From Pseudomonas tohonis (lineage in GTDB: Bacteria; Pseudomonadota; Gammaproteobacteria; Pseudomonadales; Pseudomonadaceae): a stretch of 64,000 nt of DNA. Every line of letters begins with the position of its first letter. Position 1 is the first letter of the stretch. The notes beneath the pieces are model-generated. The model saw only the letters and a list, made by a program, of their open reading frames with translations. It did not search any database and was not told where the DNA came from. This document shows, piece by piece, positions 10,243 to 18,875 of the stretch. The stretch covers positions 1,674,001 through 1,738,000 of the forward strand of contig NZ_AP023189.1 in NCBI RefSeq assembly GCF_012767755.2. The letters are read 5' to 3'. The translations under genes were made by a program, and so were the position numbers.

Positions 10243-11577
10243 GTGTTCTCCCAATTCGCCCTGCACGAACGTCTGCTCAAGGCCGTGGCCGAGCTGAAAT
10301 TTGCCGAACCGACGCCCGTGCAGCAGGCGGCCATCCCCCCGGCGCTGGAAGGGCGCGACCTGCGCGTCACCGCCCAGACCGGCAGCGGCAAGACCGCGGC
10401 GTTCGTGCTGCCCCTGCTCAACCGCCTGATCGGCGAGGCCAAGCCCCGCGAGCGCATCCGCTCGCTGATCCTGCTGCCGACCCGCGAGCTTGCCCAGCAG
10501 ACGCTGAGGGAAGTCGAGCGCTTCTCGCAGTTCACCTTCATCAAGTCCGGCATCGTCACCGGCGGCGAGGACTTCAAGGTCCAGGCCGCCATGCTGCGCA
10601 AGCTGCCCGATGTGCTGGTGAGCACCCCCGGGCGCCTGATCGAGCACCTCAACTCCGGCACCGTCGATCTCAAGGAAGTGGAAGTGCTGGTGCTGGACGA
10701 AGCCGACCGCATGCTCGACATGGGCTTCGCCGAGGACATGCAGCGCATCACCGCCGAGTGCGCCAACCGCAAGCAGACCCTGCTGTTCTCCGCCACCACC
10801 GGCGGCGCGGCGCTGCGCGAGGTGTCGGCCAAGGTGCTGAACGACCCGCTGCACCTGCGCCTCAATGGTGTCGAGCAGCTCAACGAGTCCACCCGCCAGC
10901 AGATCATCACCGCCGACGATATCGCCCACAAGGAAGCCCTGGCGCGCTGGCTGCTGGCCAACGAGGACTACCAGAAGGCCATCGTCTTCACCAACACCCG
11001 CGCCCAGGCCGACCGTTTCTACGGCCACCTGGTGGCGGCCGGCTACAAGGCCTTCGTGCTCCACGGCGACAAGGACCAGAAGGACCGCAAGCTGGCCATC
11101 GACCGCGTGCGCGAGGGCGGCACCAAGGTGCTGGTGGCCACCGACGTGGCGGCCCGTGGCCTGGACATCCAGGGCATGGACCTGGTGATCAACTTCGACA
11201 TGCCGCGCTCCGGCGACGAGTACGTGCACCGTGTCGGCCGTACCGGGCGTGCCGGTGGCGAGGGCCTGGCCATTTCGCTGATCTGCCACAACGACTGGAA
11301 CCTGATGTCCAGCGTCGAGCGCTACCTGAAGCAGAGCTTCGAGCGCCGCGTGATCAAGGAGCTCAAGGGCAGCTACAGCGGCCCGAAGAAGGTCAAGGCC
11401 TCCGGCAAGGCTGCTGGCGTGAAGAAGAAAAAGACCGACAAGAAGGCGGGCGACAAGAAGGCCTCGGCCAAGCCGGCCGCCAAGCGCAAGCCTTCCGGCC
11501 CGCGCCGCGACGAGTCCAAGGTGGTCAGCGCCGACGGCCTGGCCCCGCTCAAGCGCAAGAAGCCCGCTGCCGAGTGA
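10243..11577 (+). CDS. DEAD-box ATP-dependent RNA helicase
   Basis: 444 residues from the GTG at 10243, preferred because gagg lies eight bases upstream and the family begins FSQFALHERLLKAV; an in-frame ATG at 10204 lacks a site. All helicase motifs are visible: Q motif PTPVQ, Walker A AQTGSGKT (44-51), PTRELAQQ, VLDEADRMLDMGF near 150, SATT, VFTNTRAQAD, ATDVAARGLDI and HRVGRTGR near 330. The last 65 residues are a lysine/alanine-rich, probably disordered RNA-binding tail. Role: unwinding RNA in ribosome assembly or mRNA decay, often at low temperature. Its TGA overlaps the GTG of the next gene. Confidence 0.95.
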   Translation: MFSQFALHERLLKAVAELKFAEPTPVQQAAIPPALEGRDLRVTAQTGSGKTAAFVLPLLNRLIGEAKPRERIRSLILLPTRELAQQTLREVERFSQFTFIKSGIVTGGEDFKVQAAMLRKLPDVLVSTPGRLIEHLNSGTVDLKEVEVLVLDEADRMLDMGFAEDMQRITAECANRKQTLLFSATTGGAALREVSAKVLNDPLHLRLNGVEQLNESTRQQIITADDIAHKEALARWLLANEDYQKAIVFTNTRAQADRFYGHLVAAGYKAFVLHGDKDQKDRKLAIDRVREGGTKVLVATDVAARGLDIQGMDLVINFDMPRSGDEYVHRVGRTGRAGGEGLAISLICHNDWNLMSSVERYLKQSFERRVIKELKGSYSGPKKVKASGKAAGVKKKKTDKKAGDKKASAKPAAKRKPSGPRRDESKVVSADGLAPLKRKKPAAE

Positions 11578-12068
11578 GCCGTCCGTTAGCGCGCGGCCTG
11601 TCGCTCGCGGCGCTGCCGTGGCTGGCCACCGCCGAGGCCAAGGTGTATCGCTGCACCCGGGCCGACGGCACGGTGGAGTTCACCGACCGGGGCTGCGGCA
11701 CCCTGGAGCCCTCCCGTTCGGGCGGGTTGATCGACGGGCTGCCTTCCCTGCACTCCCTTCTCGACGCCGCTCCAGCGTTGCTGCCTCACGGGCCCACACC
11801 CTGGCAACTGCTGGCGCTGGTCTACCTGGCGATGAGCACGGTCTGCTTCATCGCCTACTGGCGCGACAAGCGCTTCGCCGTCGCCGGTGCCCAGCGCACG
11901 CCGGAGTCGCGCCTGCACCTCTACGAGCTGCTCGGCGGCTGGCCGGGCGGGTTGCTGGCGCAGCGGCTGATCCGTCACAAGAATCGCAAGCTGTCCTACC
12001 AGGTGAAGTTCTGGTCGATCGTCGCCCTGCACCTGGGCGTGCTCGGGTGGTGGCTGCTGGGGCGCTGA
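11574..12068 (+). CDS. DUF4124-DUF1294 membrane protein
   Basis: 164 residues from a GTG at 11574 that overlaps the helicase stop (GTGA), so it is translationally coupled. An N-terminal signal-like helix (LARGLSLAALPWLATA) is followed by a DUF4124 motif (VYRCTRADGTVEFTDRGC, about residues 25-42). After a linker comes DUF1294: a membrane helix LLALVYLAMSTVCFIAYW, the conserved DKRFAVAGAQRTPESRLHLYELLGGWPGGLLAQRLIRHKN-type core, and a last helix WSIVALHLGVLGWWLL. DUF1294 is usually a short stand-alone inner-membrane protein or is fused to a cold-shock domain; the DUF4124 partner is less usual. Function unknown. Confidence 0.8.
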   Translation: MSRPLARGLSLAALPWLATAEAKVYRCTRADGTVEFTDRGCGTLEPSRSGGLIDGLPSLHSLLDAAPALLPHGPTPWQLLALVYLAMSTVCFIAYWRDKRFAVAGAQRTPESRLHLYELLGGWPGGLLAQRLIRHKNRKLSYQVKFWSIVALHLGVLGWWLLGR

Positions 12069-12203
12069 ACCCCCGACTGCGCCGCTGCGAGGATGGTCGG
12101 CGTCGGAAATGGTCCGCTCGTGCTTGCGGGGTTTTGCTAGGGTCGATGAGCTGGAGCGAGGCTGCTCCCCACACGCTCATCCACCGCAGGGAACCCCGAC
12201 ACG

Positions 12204-13259
12204 ATGAAGCTCACCCAGACGATTCTCGCCGCCGCGCTGTGCATGGGCCTGGCCGGCACCACCCTCGCCACCGAACTCAAGCACTGGCCGGCGCCCGCCG
12301 CCAAGCAGCTCGATGCGCTGATCGCGGCCAACGCCAACAAGGGCGCCTACGCGGTGTTCGACATGGACAACACCAGCTACCGCTACGACCTGGAGGAGTC
12401 GCTGCTGCCGTTCCTCGAGGCCAAGGGCGTGCTGACCCGCGAGAAGCTCGACCCCTCGCTCAAGCTGATCCCGTTCAAGGACGTGAACGGCCACAAGGAA
12501 AGCCTCAACAGCTACTACTACCGCCTCTGCGAGCTCGACGACCTGGTCTGCTACCCCTGGGTGGCCCAGGTGTTCTCTGGCTTCACGCTGCGCGAGCTGA
12601 AGGGCTACGTCGACGAACTGCTGGCCTCCGGCAAGCCGGTCCCCGCCACCTACTACGAGGGTGACGAGGTGAAGACCATCGAGATCAACCCGCCCAGGCT
12701 GTTCACCGGCCAGCAGGAGCTGATGAACAAGCTGCGCGAGAACGGCATCGAGGTGTACATCATGACCGCCGCGCTGGAGGAGCTGGTGCGCATGGTCGCC
12801 GCCGATCCCAAGTACGGCTACAACGTGAAGCCGGAGAACGTCATCGGTGTCACCACGCTGCTCAAGGACCGCAAGACCGGCGCGCTGACCACCGCGCGCA
12901 AGCAGATCGAGGAAGGCAAGTACGACGAGAAGGCCAACCTCGACCTGGAGATCACCCCCTACCTGTGGACCCCGGCGACCTGGATGGCCGGCAAGCAGGC
13001 GGCGATCCTCACCTATATCGACCAGTGGAAGAAGCCCATCCTGGTCGGCGGCGATACCCCTGACAGCGATGGCTACATGCTCTTCCACGGCACCGACGTG
13101 GAGAAGGGCGGCCTGCGCGTCTGGGTGAACCGCAAGGCCAAGTACATGGACCAGATCACCGCCATGCAGAAGAAGAACGCCGAGCAGCAGGCGAAGCTCG
13201 GCCTGCCCGTCACCGCCGACCGCAACTGGGTGGTGGTGACGCCCGAGGAAATCCAGTAA
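12204..13259 (+). CDS. pchP: HAD-family phosphatase, phosphorylcholine phosphatase-like
   Basis: 351 residues with a Sec signal peptide (MKLTQTILAAALCMGLAGTTLA), so periplasmic. HAD motif I is VFDMDNTS with Asp53 and Asp55, motif II is IMTAA, and motif IV is GGDTPDSDG around residues 282-290. The DMDNT and GDTPDSD motifs are those I recall for P. aeruginosa PchP (PA5292), which hydrolyses phosphorylcholine to choline and phosphate; there motif II is SAA rather than TAA. It would supply choline together with a phospholipase C, and a phospholipase C-fold protein is encoded 4 kb downstream. Monocistronic. Confidence 0.75.
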   Translation: MKLTQTILAAALCMGLAGTTLATELKHWPAPAAKQLDALIAANANKGAYAVFDMDNTSYRYDLEESLLPFLEAKGVLTREKLDPSLKLIPFKDVNGHKESLNSYYYRLCELDDLVCYPWVAQVFSGFTLRELKGYVDELLASGKPVPATYYEGDEVKTIEINPPRLFTGQQELMNKLRENGIEVYIMTAALEELVRMVAADPKYGYNVKPENVIGVTTLLKDRKTGALTTARKQIEEGKYDEKANLDLEITPYLWTPATWMAGKQAAILTYIDQWKKPILVGGDTPDSDGYMLFHGTDVEKGGLRVWVNRKAKYMDQITAMQKKNAEQQAKLGLPVTADRNWVVVTPEEIQ

Positions 13260-13341
13260 CCGACCCTCCGTCACGGGGCCGCCCCCCTGCGCAACCGTAT
13301 CGCCAGCGGCTATGCTGCGAGCTGTAGCGCAAGGGGGTGGC

Positions 13342-14070
13342 ATGGGCAGAGGGCTGCTGGTTGGCGTGTTGTTGCTCGGGCTTCCCTGGCTTGCCATGGG
13401 AGAGGAGTTGCGTTTTGGGTTCGGCACGCAGAAGCCGCCCTATATCTACGAGGGCGAGGACCGCGGGCTCGAGCTGGAAATCGTCACGGCTGCCGCCAAG
13501 GCGGCCGGCTTCACCCTGCAGTACCACTACCTGCCGATGGAGCGCCTGCACCTGCTGCTGGGCCGTGGCGAGCTGGACGGCATCGCCGCCACCAGTGAGC
13601 GCAGCGGCGTCCAGGCGTTCTATTCCGACGTGTACATCCAGTATCACAACTACGCCATCGCCCTGGCCCGCAATGGTTACCGCATCGACTCCATAGCGGA
13701 TCTCGGCCAGTACTCGGTCAGTGCCTTCCAGCGGGCGCGCTTCCTGCTGGGCGATGAGTTCCAGCGCATGGCGGAGAACAACCCGCGCTACCGCGAGGAG
13801 GCCCAGCAGATCACCCGCAACCGGCTGCTCTATGCGGGGCGCATCGACGTCGCGATCGGCGACAAGCGCATCATCAACTACCTCAATCGCGAGGTGGTCA
13901 CCCAGGTGGATATCAGCCAGCCCATCGTCTGGTACGACCTGTTCCCGCCCACCGACTACAAGGTCGGGTTCGTCCACGCCAACCAGCGCGACCGTTTCAA
14001 CAAGGGCCTGCAGCAGATCCGCGACAGTGGCGAGTACCGCGCCATCGAGAAGAAGTACCAGCGTTATTGA
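13342..14070 (+). CDS. Periplasmic amino-acid-type solute-binding protein
   Basis: 242 residues from the ATG at 13342 (gggg Shine-Dalgarno upstream). Signal peptide MGRGLLVGVLLLGLPWLAMG, then the SBP_bac_3 fold: LRFGFGTQKPPYIYEGEDRGLELEIVTAAAKAAGF, a domain crossing around YNYAIAL-like HNYAIALARNG, and a final FNKGLQQIRDSGEYRAIEKKYQRY. No permease or ATPase gene lies beside it, so it may be an orphan sensor or work with a transporter encoded elsewhere. Ligand unknown. Confidence 0.85.
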   Translation: MGRGLLVGVLLLGLPWLAMGEELRFGFGTQKPPYIYEGEDRGLELEIVTAAAKAAGFTLQYHYLPMERLHLLLGRGELDGIAATSERSGVQAFYSDVYIQYHNYAIALARNGYRIDSIADLGQYSVSAFQRARFLLGDEFQRMAENNPRYREEAQQITRNRLLYAGRIDVAIGDKRIINYLNREVVTQVDISQPIVWYDLFPPTDYKVGFVHANQRDRFNKGLQQIRDSGEYRAIEKKYQRY

Positions 14071-14079
14071 ACCGTCCGA

Positions 14080-14373
14080 TCACGGCTGCTTCTGCTGGGC
14101 GTCGCTCGCATCGCCGGCCTTGTCGACTTCCTGCTTGCGCTGCTCGGTGACATCGCACTCGTCGTCGCCCTCGCGGGAGTCGGTCTTGAGCTTCTCGTGC
14201 TTCAGCTCCTCGTTGACCTGCCGGGCCTTCTGCGGGTCGCTATCGGTGGCCTGGTGCACTTCGGCTGCCAGTTGCTCGCGCTTGGCGGTGGCCTCGTCGG
14301 CACCGCACGCGGCCAGGGCGGGCAGGGGGGCGAGCAGGGCCAGGGTGGCGCTCAATGCCAATAGACGGTTCAT
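14080..14373 (-). CDS. Small secreted or lipoprotein, charged
   Basis: 97 residues. Signal peptide MNRLLALSATLALLAPLPALA followed by A-C, so LAAC at 20-23 could serve as a lipobox; cleavage by signal peptidase I after ALA is also possible. The mature part is very polar and helical (EQLAAEVHQ, VNEELKHEKLKTDSREGDDECD) with a Gln/Lys-rich end. No known domain recognised. Convergent with the solute-binding protein gene (9 bases between stops). Confidence 0.7.
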   Translation of the reverse strand: MNRLLALSATLALLAPLPALAACGADEATAKREQLAAEVHQATDSDPQKARQVNEELKHEKLKTDSREGDDECDVTEQRKQEVDKAGDASDAQQKQP

Positions 14374-14439
14374 GGTGTCTCCTCCAGGTGCATCGCATTC
14401 ACTAGGGTGGAGCGCCCGCGCGCGGCAAAAGTTCAGGCT

Positions 14440-16209
14440 TCAGCGCACCCGGTCGCGGCTCTGCACGGCCAGGTCCAGGGCCTTCTGCATGTCCAGCCGA
14501 GCCGAGCGGCCCACGTCCTTGTCGTTCAACTGGTAGTTGCGCTCCGACGGCAGGATGGGCGCGGTGAGGTCCTCGGCATCCATCGGCTCGAAGTCATAGT
14601 CGCCGCCGATGGTCATGGCGCTGCGGCGCAGCAGCATGCGCACCTGCTCGGGCTGCAGGCGCGGGTTGATCGAGAGCATGGCGGCGACGATGCCGGTGAC
14701 CAGCGGCGTGGCGTAGGACGTGCCGCAGTGCACCTCGCCCGTCTCGTCTGCGCGGCGGGTCGAGGCGCGGGCGCAGGCGGCGGCGGTGATGTCCACGCGC
14801 ATGTCGATGTTCGAGGAGTCGCGCTTGACCACGTAGGCGGGGTCGTCGACACCCACGTCATCGCGCTCGCTGCGCTGGTGCCCGCCGACCACCAGCAACT
14901 GGTCGGTGATGAAGGAGGAGGGCAGGCGGTATTCGTCGGTGCCGGAGAACGAGGCGCCGTTGCCGGCGGAGTTGATCACCAGCACGTCCGGGTGCTCCTT
15001 GCGCAGCCAGAGGAAGAACTCCTCCAGCAGTTCCTCGTAGCCGCTCATGGCGATGCCCGAGCGCACCAGGGAGTCGACCTCGTCGCCCTCCACGTTCTTC
15101 GCCCCGACGCGGTGGATGCCCCAGCTCCAGTTGAGGACCCGCACCCCGTCCTCCACCAGGTTCACGGAGGCGGCGACGTTGGCGGTGATGCCGGCGTCGG
15201 AGTTGCGTTCGACTATCACCTCGAAGCCGTTGCTGGCCTTGTCCAGCCCGCGCAGGAAACCGGTGTTGCCGCCCTTGTCCCAACGCGCGGCGAGGATGCC
15301 GGCCACGGTGGAGCCATGGTTGTCGGGCTCGTCCGCGTCACGGGCGTAGAGGCAGGTGCGCGGCTGCCCGCCCTTGCAGCCGCCGAGGTAGTCGGCGAAG
15401 TCGGGGGCGTCGAAGTCGACGTTGCGCTCGATCACGCCGATGCGCAGCGGGCGGGTGTCCACCGGCGACTGGCGGGCGGGAATGCGGCGCTGGTAGTAGT
15501 TCACCGCGTCCATGAAGCGATTGGCGGCCCACTCGTCCGAGTCCTTGCCGGGCTTCTCCGGCTCCTTGCGCGCGGCCTCGGCTTCCTCGCCCTTTTCCGG
15601 AGCGGATTCCTCCACCACCACGGCATCGACGCTGGTCTCGCTGCCGATGCGCAGGATCAGCGCGTCACGCTCGGTGAGGTTCTTCACCGGCAGGCGCAAC
15701 TGGTAGGTGTTCAGCGGCGGGATGGCGCCCACGACCTGGGCGCCGTACTTGCCGGCCAGGCGCTCGGCTTCCTTGCGGCCGTCGTGGCTTTCCTCGATCA
15801 GCAGGCTGATGAGGTCGACGTAGGTGGTCAGCCCGTCCATGTTCTTCGCCACCTCGTCCGGGCGCGCGGGCAGCACATGGCTGTCGCCTCGCGACAGCCA
15901 CACGGGATTGCTGGCGCGCGGGCCGTCCTGCAGCCAGAGCGGCCCGCTGTCGTGATCCTGTTCGAGGCGCAGCTTCAGGCCACTCGCGCTGCGGGTCACC
16001 GCGCCTTGTGGCAGCGGCTCGCCGTCCAGCAGCAGTTGCGGCATGGCGTCGCCCAGGCCCCTGACCTTGAGGCACCAGTCCTGCTGCTGGCGCTCGAGCA
16101 GGTCGCCGCAGCGTTGCAGGCCTTCGAGGCGCAGCGGTTCGTCGGCGCTGGCGAAGGGGCTGGCCAGGGCTAGGAGCAGGGCGGTGAGCGGGTGGCGGTA
16201 CAGCGGCAT
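14440..16209 (-). CDS. S8 family subtilase-like protein, exported, altered Asp motif
   Basis: 589 residues with a signal peptide (MPLYRHPLTALLLALASPFASA). An N-terminal region of about 240 residues of unknown fold precedes a subtilase domain. His298 in DNHGSTVAGILAA, the oxyanion Asn417 in INSAGNGAS and Ser498 in CGTSYATPLVTGIVAAML are all in place. The first triad position, normally the Asp of IDTG, reads GVIERNVD, with Glu261 where Asp is expected. It may be an active variant, use a nearby Asp (D265 or D267), or be inactive. Likely periplasmic or secreted; single gene on the minus strand. Confidence 0.85.
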   Translation of the reverse strand: MPLYRHPLTALLLALASPFASADEPLRLEGLQRCGDLLERQQQDWCLKVRGLGDAMPQLLLDGEPLPQGAVTRSASGLKLRLEQDHDSGPLWLQDGPRASNPVWLSRGDSHVLPARPDEVAKNMDGLTTYVDLISLLIEESHDGRKEAERLAGKYGAQVVGAIPPLNTYQLRLPVKNLTERDALILRIGSETSVDAVVVEESAPEKGEEAEAARKEPEKPGKDSDEWAANRFMDAVNYYQRRIPARQSPVDTRPLRIGVIERNVDFDAPDFADYLGGCKGGQPRTCLYARDADEPDNHGSTVAGILAARWDKGGNTGFLRGLDKASNGFEVIVERNSDAGITANVAASVNLVEDGVRVLNWSWGIHRVGAKNVEGDEVDSLVRSGIAMSGYEELLEEFFLWLRKEHPDVLVINSAGNGASFSGTDEYRLPSSFITDQLLVVGGHQRSERDDVGVDDPAYVVKRDSSNIDMRVDITAAACARASTRRADETGEVHCGTSYATPLVTGIVAAMLSINPRLQPEQVRMLLRRSAMTIGGDYDFEPMDAEDLTAPILPSERNYQLNDKDVGRSARLDMQKALDLAVQSRDRVR

Positions 16210-16360
16210 CGGGCGGGCCTCCGTGGCGGTTGTCCTGCTGTTCCGACTGCCCGGCTGCGCTTTTCGTTCAGGCCGACCGTTCGCCCTTCAGGTCGAACCC
16301 GGGGCGAGCCGGGGCAGTCGGACTCCACAGGACCCTCTTCCCCACGCCTGGAGTGACGCC

Positions 16361-16759
16361 ATGAAAAGCTACGACTGGGAACTCATCGAGCTGCTGCTGC
16401 ACAAGGTGCAGGAGTCGGCCAACGTCAACTTCGCCCCGCGCGAATACGCCGCCGAACTGGCCGAGCGGCGGCAGGCCGCCGGGCAACCGGTGGGCGGCAC
16501 CCTGGACCACCTGAAGATGCTCGCGGCGGACTACGAGCGCTTGCTGCTGGAGGGCGGCTATATCGACCACCGACCGGAAAGCGCGGGGGGCAACGGCGAG
16601 AACTTCGTCCTCACCGAGCGCGGCAGCCGCCTGCAGGAGCTGATCAACAGCAGCCTGCCGGCCAACCTGCAGTTCCGCGAGCTGCTGGACGAGAAGGGCG
16701 AAGCGGCGCTGACGCCTGAGGTGTTCGACGAGTTGGCGGCGAAGGCGGCGCGGGCGTGA
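16361..16759 (+). CDS. DUF2513-like small regulator-type protein
   Basis: 132 residues from the ATG at 16361. It starts YDWELIELLLHKVQESANVNFAPREYAAELAE and continues with LDHLKMLAADYERLLLEGGYID and FVLTERGSRLQELI, which reads as a winged-helix-like fold of the DUF2513 kind often found near prophage or stress genes. No DNA target or partner is evident; no signal peptide, so cytoplasmic. Family assignment is tentative. Confidence 0.6.
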   Translation: MKSYDWELIELLLHKVQESANVNFAPREYAAELAERRQAAGQPVGGTLDHLKMLAADYERLLLEGGYIDHRPESAGGNGENFVLTERGSRLQELINSSLPANLQFRELLDEKGEAALTPEVFDELAAKAARA

Positions 16760-16775
16760 TGGCTCAGGCGGCGCT

Positions 16776-16794
16776 GGGCGACTGAAGTCGCCCC
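16776..16794. repeat. Palindromic repeat GGCGACTGAAGTCGCC
   Basis: gggcgactgaagtcgcccc, a perfect inverted repeat with a short loop. Copies occur at 48430-48445 (reverse orientation) and 53430-53448. A second hairpin-like stretch, gtgggtagagcgccgcgaaa, lies at about 16846-16866. Confidence 0.75.
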
Positions 16795-16967
16795 TGCATC
16801 GCCTAAGCGACGCCCCGGCAGGCATGGGGTTCACCGCTGTGTGGGGTGGGTAGAGCGCCGCGAAACCCGCCGTTCGGCGCGTCAGGCTTCGCGGGGTCCC
16901 GGGCTGTCGGGGGCTTGGGCCTCGCTGCGCCCGGCGCCAAGCTGCACGCCCCTGCCTGCCGATCGCA

Positions 16968-17276
16968 TCAATAGTTCGGCGGGGTTTCCGGCAGCACGTC
17001 CGGGTCGGGGATGAAGGGCATGGCCCAGGGATCGAGGTTGCGGCCCTGGTGCACGAGGTCCATCCGCGCCTGTTCCAGGACGCCCGCCAGGCGCACCGGG
17101 TTGGCGTACTGGGTGCTGCGGATGTGGCCGATGTCGAGGACCCGCTGCCCCTGCAGGTCCGTCACGGTCAGGCTGAAGCTGTCGTCCTCCTCGTGGGCCA
17201 GGGCCTTGCAGCCGTATGGCAGGAAGGCTTCGGTGGCCAGGCGCATGGCGTTGTCCAGGCTGATTGGCGTGGTCAT
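16968..17276 (-). CDS. Small cytoplasmic protein, DUF1652-like
   Basis: 102 residues. The start MTTPISLDNAMRLATEAFLPYGCKALAHEEDDSFSLTVTD is like the Pseudomonas DUF1652 family, where an AFLP..C segment is followed by two strands; RLAGVLEQARMDL forms the last helix. The C-terminal tail is proline-rich (PFIPDPDVLPETPPNY). Function unknown; monocistronic and divergent from the phospholipase C-fold gene. The family call is tentative. Confidence 0.6.
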   Translation of the reverse strand: MTTPISLDNAMRLATEAFLPYGCKALAHEEDDSFSLTVTDLQGQRVLDIGHIRSTQYANPVRLAGVLEQARMDLVHQGRNLDPWAMPFIPDPDVLPETPPNY

Positions 17277-17472
17277 GGCAGTCTCCCGCTGCAGTGCGTT
17301 GAGTAGGGTGGACAGCAGGATGGGGGGAAGCGGTTCCGCCGGGGTGACGAACTGCAGGCGGCCGATTTGGTGAGTCGCCTGTCCTGCCTGGACAGTGCCC
17401 AGCGCCTCCCCGGATTGTTACCCTTCGATGACAAGCGCTGCGGAAGACGGCGCCCCTGCTCACGGAGCCCCG

Positions 17473-18771
17473 ATGAAACGCCTGCTACTCGTCCTGTCCT
17501 GCCTGATCGCCTGCGCCCCCGCTACGTTGCTGGCCTGGTCCAACCACTCCCTCGGCACCTGGCTGGCGCTGGCCGATCTTGAGGAGCTGCGTCAGGCGGA
17601 GCCTGTGCAGGTGGAGTCCCTGGAGGCCTTCCTCGCCGCCGAGGGCGTGGCGCTGGAGCAGTTGCTGGATGAGCAGGAAGCCTTCGCGCGGGAGCACTTC
17701 CCCGGCTACCCGGCCCGGCCCGATGACCTGCGCTGGCTGCCCGACTCCACGGGGGACCGTCGCCGTGCGTTCCTCATGGCGTTGCGGGTGAACCCGGAGA
17801 TCCGCCTGGCCAGCTTCGTCCAGGCCCTGCCGGGCCTGCAGTTGCCGGACCACCGCTTCCTCGGCGCCGAGCAGGTGCTGGTGTTCCGCAAGCTCAACCT
17901 GTGGAACGAGTGGCGCTTCATCGCCGTCGAGCCGGGTGAGCGCCTCAACCCGCTGGCGGTGCTGGCCAGCGCGGCGGACGAGCCGGACTACGGCCACGAC
18001 ATCAACCTGTTCAGTGACAACCCGGGGGAGGTGGGCGCGCGCTATGGCTTCGGCACCCAGCCCTTCGGCGACGCGCGCTTCGAATACTCCTCCCAGGCAC
18101 CGTTCCATATCGGCTACTACCACGAGTCGGCGCTGATCTACCGCGCCGCGCCCTTCCTCGCCCGCACCTACCCGGAGATGCGCGTGCAGCAGTACCTGGG
18201 CCTGGCGCGCTTCGCCTTCGAGAGCGGGCACGACTACTGGGGCTATCGCTTCCTCGGCTGGGCACTGCATTACGTCCAGGACCTGACCCAGCCCTACCAT
18301 TCCAAGGCCCTGCCGGGAGAGAACACCGCGACGCTGATGTGGACGGCGATCAAGGCCGCGCTCGGCTATACCGCCGACAAGGAAGCGGCCATCGAGCGCG
18401 TCGCCACCCGCCACACCGAGGTGGAGAAATACCAGGCCGACTGGCTGCGCCGCCTGCTGCGCGAGGGCAGCAACGACAGCCCGCTGCTGGCCGCCTACCG
18501 CGACCGCTCGGTGGATGGCGACTACCCGCCGTTCGACCTGGGCTACCTGCGTGATGTGGTGTCCCTCGAGGCCTATGACGCTGCCGATGGTTTCGACGAG
18601 CGTATCGGCGCCTGGCTGGCCAAGGGGCAGCCGGGGGCGGACTTCAGCCAGGGCAACCAGCTCAAGCCGCCAGCCAGCGATCCCGAGCTGGATGCGGTGC
18701 TGGTGCAGCTGATCCGGCACTTCTCCGGCCACAGCCGCAACCTGGTGCGTACCACCCTGCGCAGCCCTTGA
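17473..18771 (+). CDS. Zinc-dependent phospholipase C / P1 nuclease-fold protein
   Basis: 432 residues from the ATG at 17473. Signal peptide MKRLLLVLSCLIACAPATLLA is cut directly before Trp, giving a mature N-terminal WSNHS; in Bacillus-type phospholipase C the N-terminal Trp is itself a zinc ligand. The other hallmark is ALHYVQDLTQPYHSK (conserved HxxxD and H), with FESGHDYWGYRFLGWALHY before it. These enzymes cleave phospholipid head groups or nucleic acids outside the cytoplasm. Together with the PchP-like phosphatase upstream it could belong to phosphatidylcholine use, but the two genes are not in one operon. Confidence 0.75.
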   Translation: MKRLLLVLSCLIACAPATLLAWSNHSLGTWLALADLEELRQAEPVQVESLEAFLAAEGVALEQLLDEQEAFAREHFPGYPARPDDLRWLPDSTGDRRRAFLMALRVNPEIRLASFVQALPGLQLPDHRFLGAEQVLVFRKLNLWNEWRFIAVEPGERLNPLAVLASAADEPDYGHDINLFSDNPGEVGARYGFGTQPFGDARFEYSSQAPFHIGYYHESALIYRAAPFLARTYPEMRVQQYLGLARFAFESGHDYWGYRFLGWALHYVQDLTQPYHSKALPGENTATLMWTAIKAALGYTADKEAAIERVATRHTEVEKYQADWLRRLLREGSNDSPLLAAYRDRSVDGDYPPFDLGYLRDVVSLEAYDAADGFDERIGAWLAKGQPGADFSQGNQLKPPASDPELDAVLVQLIRHFSGHSRNLVRTTLRSP

Positions 18772-18875
18772 GGTGTGAGCCGGCAGGCTCGCTGCCGAGC
18801 GATGGGCTGCAAGGGAAGGCCGGGTCCTGCAGCCCGGCGGTGACGCTCAGGAAAGTGCTCGCGCCGCGTAGAGGC

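Noticed and set aside
14407..16173. 588-codon plus-strand frame
   Set aside because: Antisense to the subtilase, whose His/Ser motifs are clear.
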